Origin: Hypsibius dujardini
Lineage: Eukaryota; Tardigrada; Eutardigrada; Parachela; Hypsibiidae
Direction of reading: 5' to 3'
Assembly (NCBI GenBank): GCA_001579985.1
Contig: LRSR01007800.1
Span: forward strand, 1-27,299
DNA length: 27,299 nucleotides
A program made the translations under genes and the position numbers. Positions 21,206-27,299 of this stretch are shown in pieces. Below the pieces are notes generated by a model that saw only the letters and a program-made list of their open reading frames with translations, ran no database searches and was not told the origin of the DNA. Every line of letters starts with the position of its first letter. The stretch's first letter is position 1.

Positions 21206-21345
21206 AGTGTCATTGTCATTATGTCATTAGTATTGTATTCTATAAGCCATGCTAGTTTTTTTACCGTATATTCCCAGTGTTATTTTCATTATGTTATTAG
21301 TATTCTACTCCATAAGCCATGCTAGCTGTATACCGCATAATGGCG
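21206..21345. repeat. Diverged 70-bp tandem duplication
   Basis: Two adjacent units start at agtgtcattg (21206) and agtgttattt (21276). Both contain cattatgt(c/t)attagtatt and ataagccatgctag, and both end in accgtata or accgcata. Each shows about ten or more differences. Confidence 0.75.
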
Positions 21346-22644
21346 GACTCAAATGAATTGAATTGAAAGATTGATATTTTACTCCCGCTTTTTTTAATGT
21401 TGCCCCCTTCATCATGTATTTTGATTTTGGAGAAAAACTGCCCCCGCCCAAGTGCCCCACTGAAAGTCCGTTACGCTACGGGATCTGTGGGAACTCTGCC
21501 CGATGCCGCGACTTCTGCTACTAGTATTACTTTTCTCCCTATTGGTAACCGGTCACGTTGGATAAAGTTATCAATAGCAATACGACCGAGCTAAAAGAAA
21601 TGTCGATGTGATGCCATTTCACGGTTGATTGGAAAATTTCTTCGTGTTACTAACAGGAATCTCCGCGGTCCTTAATCGTAGGGATGCCTTGAGTGAGGAC
21701 TCCTCTGCACCTGGATAATATACATCGTTTATTAAAGCTTACCCCTCAAAATAAATCATGTGAGTGCATATTGCCAAGATAAGAATTTCGTCTGGAAGAT
21801 TGCTAAAAGCAAATGGTCTGCGGAAAAATCACAAATCAGTTTTGTAGTTTTCAAGTAGCCAAGTTCTGCAATACTTTCGAGATTGCAAATCCGTAGCTGT
21901 AGCTCGGGCTGTTTGGATGTGATCTAAACACTTTTTTAATAGTAAGATTTTCACTTCGCCTTTTTACAAAATCGCAAAGTGTCATCCAGATTTACGACTT
22001 TAACTTCCCCAAGTTTGTTTTGGATTGACAGCAGGTTAGAGGTCAACATCCGCTCCGCGTAAAAATATGATTTTTTTCCCGTCTACATCTGCACCGCATA
22101 GGAGATTTTCCGCCTCTTTCCGCGCCGCGTTTCACGAAAACATGTAAAAATATAATTTTAATGATTTTTTTATGATTTTGCATTCTTTAACAATATTTTC
22201 CTATCATTTGGAAACGATATCTTAGCTATGGTCATATTTATTTTTATCACTATAAAACGTTATTATAAAGTTATGCTATACAGCATTTTTTCAATTAAAA
22301 CATTCTAACGCAGGCGCTCCAACCATTGCTGCTGTTGATTTTCCTCAATTTGGCGCTTTTTTAAATGGAGCTCTTGCACTGGTTATAAGATATTTGTCAT
22401 TCATTTTTTCTATTAGTTGAGGATTTAATAGCCACAAAGCATTTTCAGTGAGTTTTGATTAAAGTAGTACAATTTAGTCCTAGTGGCATAAATTTTGTCA
22501 TTTCTGCGTATGAAAAAAAGTTGTCATATAGCCAAAATAAAGGAAGTTTAAATGCATTGAATGTGGAACAAATCAATACCCAAATTAATTCCGAAAAAGG
22601 CCTCGAAATGTTTTTTGGACCTTGCAAAACTCGTTAGGGTTAGG

Positions 22645-22850
22645 GGCAACCCGGATCCGTGAATTCGGATCTCAAGGGGCAGCTATAGGCAAAAGCACCG
22701 CGCCCCCGCATAATATTTTTACGCACGCAGTCAGCTATTTGGTTACCGGTACGCATACGGTGATGGGTGAGTTTTTCGACCGGGTAGCAAATACGAGTAT
22801 GTCCCATGGGATGTAGTTTGAGTGGGGGAATTTCCAAACAAGTATAAAGT
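22645..22850 (+). repeat. Dispersed repeat, copy 2
   Basis: This is co-linear with 7999-8200 in the same orientation, with blocks aagcaccgc, acgcacgcag, tatttggttac followed by ggtacgcat, cccatggg and caaacaagtata. Here it lies just downstream of the 3' end of the third ionotropic-receptor-like gene (stop at 22879, - strand). No preserved open frame is shared by the two copies. Confidence 0.6.
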
Positions 22851-22878
22851 AATATGATGTGATATAAACATATCATAA

Positions 22879-25638
22879 CTAGCGAATGAAAAAGTGTGAC
22901 ATCAACGTGTGCTCATCAACAAGTCGCTCAAATAACAGGCAAAACAAAGAGCCCAGAAACGACCCAAACAGGAACCAATACAAAAAGGACACTTTGTTCC
23001 ATGCGATAGGTTTATTGCGTGATACCTTTGGGACGAATACTTTAGGTACGCACTGTTGCAGTTCATGTTGGCGGTACTTTTCGTGTTTCATGTACGCCAT
23101 GGTGTGTAGATGTTTAAGAAAACCGTGTTCCAGTAGAACCAGGTACCTGAAAGATGGAGAAAACAATGATGGCCCAGTATAGAAGATACACTTCGGTCTA
23201 AAAGAGTAATCTTACTCCTGATCGAAACGGTTGCGATACGGGAAGTCTTTTTTGGTAAAAATGTTGGCAGCCTTGCTTTGCATGATATTGCCGACGGCTA
23301 GGAGAGTTATTGGGCAGCCACGAACCTTCACGTCCCCGTGCCGCTCAAATTCTACTTGAGTCATTAGCGAAGTAGGACCAGGGTGTGCAGACTTGTACTG
23401 CTGCAGGACGGAGATATTGCCCTGGACTTCGGAAATCGGAAGGACAGTCATACGCCGAGCCAGATGACGGGCAACTGGATCCTCGGTATCCTAAACAGCG
23501 GCGTAATAAACCAAGGACAGAATCATGTGTATTTAGCAGTCTACTTGTTGCTTGCCCTCCCCCCCCCCCGGGGAGGAGGGCAATTTTTGCCTAATTTGTT
23601 TCAGAGGGAGGGGAGGGGACATTTTTCAGTCAATCCATGGCTAGATGGCTGGGGGAGGGAGCGTTGTTCCTTGCTTATTTCTCCAGTACATTGCTGACAA
23701 AAATACTCAGCTGATTCTCTCTGTGTGTGTATGTGTGTGTGGGGGGAAGGGGAATTTATGTATTTTGGAAGCAGAAACTAATATCTCACAAAACCGACTC
23801 TGTCCAAAAAACAGTTACCCCTTGGTATTTATAATATTCGATCGATTTGTCAGAATACACTCCATTTTCAACTCCATTACGGACACCCCCCCCCACCTCT
23901 CCCCAAGAGGTATCAATAGCAATCAGAGGCTCGTTTAGGATCCTTATAGATCGAAATTAGAACCCCTCGTCCTTTGGGCCAGGGGGTTAGACAAAGGGGC
24001 AAAATGTGAGTTTTTTTCAAGAATGAAACCAAAGTTTGGTCTCTTGTCCCTAATCATTTTTGCGTTGTGGTTAGGGGGGGCCTGCTTTCCAGGACCCCTT
24101 GGGATTTTAAAACGTATTAAAAACATCATTTTTCATCAAATTTGGACCGTTCTTGAATGTTTGGAACCTCCCATTTGTCCCTTCAATAAGGAAATTATAT
24201 TGGACCTCAAGAAACCTCGAGTTTGAACAAAAAATAATGTTCCTGAAAATGTTTTGACTCTCGAGCTCTACCGTGAGGGGTCCCTGTTTCGACCTGCTTA
24301 GAAACCTAAACGAGCATTTACTGCTAATTGATATGGTATGGTACAGTCGTCTCCATATTGTTCTCCGGTTGCACAAAAATCAGGTGCGCGTATACGCCTT
24401 CTGTTGTGGAAGGCGGGTTGGGTCAATAAAATAAACACTGGCTAGACATGCTAAATTTATGTCGCCCATGGCAAACCAGAAAGTGTGCATTTGGGGGCGA
24501 AGTTTGACTTATTTTTTTATGCAGTAGAAAGCACGTGACCGGAGAAAAATATGGGAACGACTGTATAACGCTGTTCAACCAGGTATACCACATTATTACG
24601 CACATTAAGCACTTTGAATTCTATACTCCTTCCCAAAAGTGTATAATCCGACCGCAGCAACGATTGCATATCGTTAAATGGAAGTCCGGTAGTGATGACG
24701 GTGAAGAAAGACGGTAGAATGGAACCGATAGCAATTACGATAATTGTTGACCAAAGAAACCAGATGGTGTACAGTGAATATACGGAATACCCGTTGAGGA
24801 GGCGGAAATCTATTCCATCTGGAAATATAAACGTGTTTGTTTCACTGTAACTTTTAGTTCTAATTCACATTAAGTATTTCGAATGTTTACTTTGAGAAAA
24901 TCAGGTTGATGGCAAACTTCGACTCCTTATTTTTATTTTTGGTAAGAGATGTGTCTCAATGAAATGAAAATTGTAGAAAGAACTGCTATATAACCTTGTC
25001 TAATAGTTGCGGAAAACAAATTGACCGCAGTCTCAAACATGCGAGAAATGGTCAGTTTGAGGTTAACGGTTGGCAGCGCTGCTACGGTAATCAGCACGGA
25101 ATATATGACAAAAATCGCCGCAAGGCCGACCCAAGTCTCCGTGCTGGCAGTTTGTCGGAAAAGCTTAGCGAAATACGCGCCTCCGCTAACCGACACTAGA
25201 TCCTTCTCTTCAATTACAATGACGTGATCAGAGTAAAAGAATGAGTTAATCATATGCGCAATGTCCATCCGATCTTTCCTCAATGCCAGGTGACCTAGGC
25301 CAACGGAAAATGAGGTATTTCCGTTGAAGATGGTATCAAAGAGGCCTTGGAAGCTTAGTCCAGCATCCCAGTCGTAGGAGACAACTGTTATATTACACCT
25401 TCAATACATAAACGTCGTATGAGAATAAGGGGTCAGAGGCGTAATGGGACACCAATTGCCTTTATAGTGTTTCAGATAGATAAATTGCCCCGCATTTTGT
25501 GTTAAATAAATGTCTTTATACTCTGTTTTCTGTTTGTTTTTTATTCCCCCCCCCCGCACCACCCACCACCCAAAATGTAATCCCCGCACTAACCTGGTCA
25601 AAAGCGATCTGCAAGACATTTGTTTCCTCTCTGGCCAT
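22879..25638 (-). CDS. Ionotropic-receptor-like (iGluR/IR family) gene, copy C, 5' end unresolved
   Basis: Exons 25398-24995, 24818-24613, 23490-23216 and 23146-22879 join in one open frame with GT-AG borders. They encode late S1 (YDWDAGLSFQGLFDTIF, RKDRMD), TM1 (ETWVGLAAIFVIYSVL), a short pore-like segment ending FSATIRQ, and TM3 (STIIVIAIGSILPSFFT, then GLPF). S2 contains FTKKDFPYRNRFDQE and YLVLLEHGFLKHL; TM4 contains FLYWFLFGSFLGSLFCLL. It is clearly related to the pseudogenes at 5086-7027 and 16743-17345 and shares their exon lengths (275 nt for the penultimate exon). A 5' exon (25638-25594) matches exon 1 of copy A. The 71-nt exon 2 of copy A has no counterpart, and direct joining would be out of frame, so the 5' part is either missed or lost. 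The ligand is unknown; canonical glutamate-binding motifs are weak, as in divergent IRs. Confidence 0.68.
23555..23585. repeat. C-run/G-run palindrome
   Basis: A run of about ten C followed by gggg-agg-agg can fold back on itself. It lies in the intron between exons 4 and 5 (S2) of the copy C receptor. It may only be low complexity. Confidence 0.5.
23926..24316. mobile_element. Foldback element (family GGCTCGTT), copy 2
   Basis: The left end (aggctcgtttaggatcc) aligns co-linearly for more than 180 bp with the left arm of the element at 18168, sharing tttgggccag, gacaaa-ggggcaaaa and gggattt. The right end is an inverted gctcgtttagg (about 24304-24314) that matches the left for about 40 bp before diverging. 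The arms are shorter and more decayed than in copy 1. It lies in the intron between the TM3 and S2 exons of the copy C receptor. Confidence 0.72.
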
Positions 25639-25699
25639 TACGCACGGAATAGCTAGTCAATCGCTGCTGGCGTGTTATAACTTTCTAGGAAACAGTTAG

Positions 25700-26740
25700 A
25701 ATATTCCGACAGCAGTGCAATATTGAATCCATGATAGGAACTGTTTCGGATGAGATACACAGCCTCAGAAGTTTGCCAATGGAATCACTGAATGAGTTGC
25801 AGATTTGGGTAAACTTTCATGATTCGTGGCCGTTAGTAATAATATAAGAAATCTTTAGCGGTAGTCCGCAAGTTAAAACTCATATGGTGCTACAGACATG
25901 ATGACATAAATGGGATTTCTCTGTAGGAACTCTGTACAAACAGTAGCTCGCGCACTAAACATTCGAGCTCGAAAAACAGCCAATAATAATACAGTTGCAA
26001 AGAAGCCACCCGGTGCGGGGCGCCTCATTTAATGCCCATGGGTGCGTATTGAAACAGGATACATGAGCGAGTTTAAGTAACGACGGGAAAGTGTGTCTCT
26101 GGAGAAATACCGAAAAGCGACATAACCTTCTAAACTGGCAGCATGTTATGAAGTGGATTATTAGACTTAGTGAAATTACAGAGAAAAATGTGCAGATGCC
26201 GCAGGTACCTAGGAGTATATATCAGTTCCAAGGAGACTAATGGCGAGATTTTAATGACCGCAACCCACGCAATTGAGATTTAGAGAGAGTGCGAATTATC
26301 CCTCATAGTATTTCGTTGTGTGTTTCCAAAACGTTTTGCCTACTTATTGGAGACGGGAAAAGCTTTCCAAAACTGAGAAGCGTTTGAGCAGTTTTGAGAT
26401 GAATGATATAGGAAGACAGGTGGTCTTCCGTGTTGGCAAGCAATCGAAAAAGTTCAACCAGCTAACGGAATCAGCCGCTGGGATCAGCTGGATAGTTCCT
26501 TAAGGCTGCTCAGCCGGAGAAAACTCGGTTGGGTAGTGGCTTGGCTATTTAGCCGGAGAAACTCCGGTCAAATAGCCAGTTCCTATACTTAAATCACATC
26601 ACACATACGGATTTTAGCACTAGTCATGACATGATTGCCCTTCAAAGAGGGTTCGAAAGAGAACGTTTCATCAAGTCAATGAATGGATGCGCCAGAATTG
26701 CAATCATTTTGGCGTCCGAGCGGCGAGAGGCGGGAGTAAA
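25700..26740. other. Interval without recognised genes
   Basis: No exon, RNA gene or transposon is recognised. The only clear structure is a pair of related inverted repeats at about 26500-26578. Upstream exons or the promoter of the copy C receptor (- strand) might lie here but are not evident. Confidence 0.45.
26542..26578. repeat. Near-perfect hairpin
   Basis: The palindrome has outer arms tggctattt and aaatagcca, inner arms ccggag and ctccgg, a small mismatch between them, and an AAA loop. A weaker hairpin of the same core (agccggagaaaactcggtt) precedes it at about 26508-26532, so the core appears to be tandemly duplicated. Confidence 0.75.
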
Positions 26741-26861
26741 TTAGCAGTGATATATTTTGGTAGCCTTGTCAATCAGGAAGTGAACAACTTCTCCATTGGA
26801 AATAATCCTAATTAATATGTGAAAAAATACCACACACATTAACAACGAAAATTTACGTATT

Positions 26862-26995
26862 GCATAACGCTCAGACCAAACAACAATCTCATCCAGATCC
26901 ACCGAGTGTCGACCAAATAAGCCGGAGCCCACCCAGACGCAACCAGATCCAACTTCTACAAATTGCAGTCGTGGTGACTTTGCGACAGCTGAGAT
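26862..26995 (-). other. Possible partial ionotropic-receptor S1 exon
   Basis: On the - strand, after a plausible acceptor (ttttctgcaatctcag), the frame reads RLQFVEVGSGCVWVGSGLFG, then HSVDLDEIVVWSERYAIRK. The frame then runs to a possible donor (gcaatac then gtaaat). The pattern W-x-G-x-G-L, VDL, ERY resembles the S1 segment of iGluR/IR proteins (W-x-G-M/L, ADL/VDL, R). No partner exon is identified inside the window, and the other frames are also open, so this is tentative. Confidence 0.2.
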
Positions 26996-27299
26996 TGCAG
27001 AAAACACGCCTAAAATCTTGCGTCATTACCGTTCGAACCCGCAAGTCATTCAATGCCTCTCGCAATCCTGTCAATGCTTCTTTGTCTTGATGTCGGGAGA
27101 GCAGAAACTTGAACGGATATTATTCTGGGAGCTGCTAGGGTTCTGCAAGCGTTTATTGCAGCGGCAAGGCGCTACATTGACTAGTTTAGTGCTGTACCCT
27201 GTTGGACACGCCCAACAAGTCCCCATATCCAATCATGATAGTTCTTTAACTCACGAGTATCATACTTAGTTTGTAACTCTGTCCACTCTATTAACCCTA

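Larger units (their letters stand above)
20146..22640. other. Gene-poor interval with tandem repeats
   Basis: No exon or domain is recognised in about 2.5 kb. The visible contents are a ~19-20-bp minisatellite (about 20790-21090), a diverged 70-bp tandem duplication (21206-21345), and AT-rich sequence from 21600 on. Around 22045-22135 there are repeated tccgc/ccgcg motifs. Short open frames here lack any family resemblance. Promoter elements of the flanking - strand gene (20145) should lie at the left edge, but none is clear. Confidence 0.5.

Noticed and set aside
1-27299. CRISPR arrays, bacterial operons, tRNA or rRNA genes
   Set aside because: The split genes and animal receptor domains rule out a prokaryotic origin. 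No regularly spaced direct repeats with unique spacers and no recognisable tRNA or rRNA were seen by eye.

Overview
This is a eukaryotic (animal) genomic window. The genes are split into short exons with GT-AG introns of about 75-1100 bp. The recognisable proteins are neural or sensory receptors: natriuretic-peptide/receptor-guanylate-cyclase-type ectodomains and ionotropic glutamate receptors. Between them lie DNA transposons, foldback elements and microsatellites. An invertebrate, probably an ecdysozoan, is likely; I cannot name the species. An 84-base N run at 12495-12578 is an assembly gap.

The dominant structure is a tandem segmental duplication. Copy A covers about 138-6730 and copy B about 11387-17345. 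Each copy has a + strand gene of 11 exons encoding 521 aa: signal peptide, ANF-receptor ligand-binding ectodomain, one membrane helix, and a stop about 20 residues later. This clearance-receptor (NPR-C-like) layout has no kinase or guanylate cyclase domain, and both copies are intact. Each copy also has a tail-to-tail - strand ionotropic-receptor-like gene. That gene is broken in copy A (frameshift, stop, lost splice acceptor) and severely eroded in copy B. A third relative (22879-25638, -) keeps its four 3' exons open, but its 5' end is unresolved.

The most striking locus is 17585-20145 (-): eight consensus-spliced exons encoding 331 aa. It is a kainate-type glutamate-binding domain with a signal peptide and a C-terminal hydrophobic tail. 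The N-terminal domain and the whole TM1-pore-TM3 block are missing. S1 joins S2 in frame across an 87-bp intron, so it looks like a natural counterpart of an S1S2 ligand-binding core.

The spacer 7050-11386 carries a degenerate Tc1/mariner element with 30-bp terminal inverted repeats, an adjacent ~620-bp foldback element, CTGT-type repeats and an F-box-like gene fragment. Other repeats are a 315-bp MITE in an intron of copy B (copy A has the empty site), two copies of one foldback family (each inside an intron of a glutamate-receptor-type gene), one dispersed repeat pair and several minisatellites. The stretches 20146-22640 and 25700-26740 have no recognisable gene.
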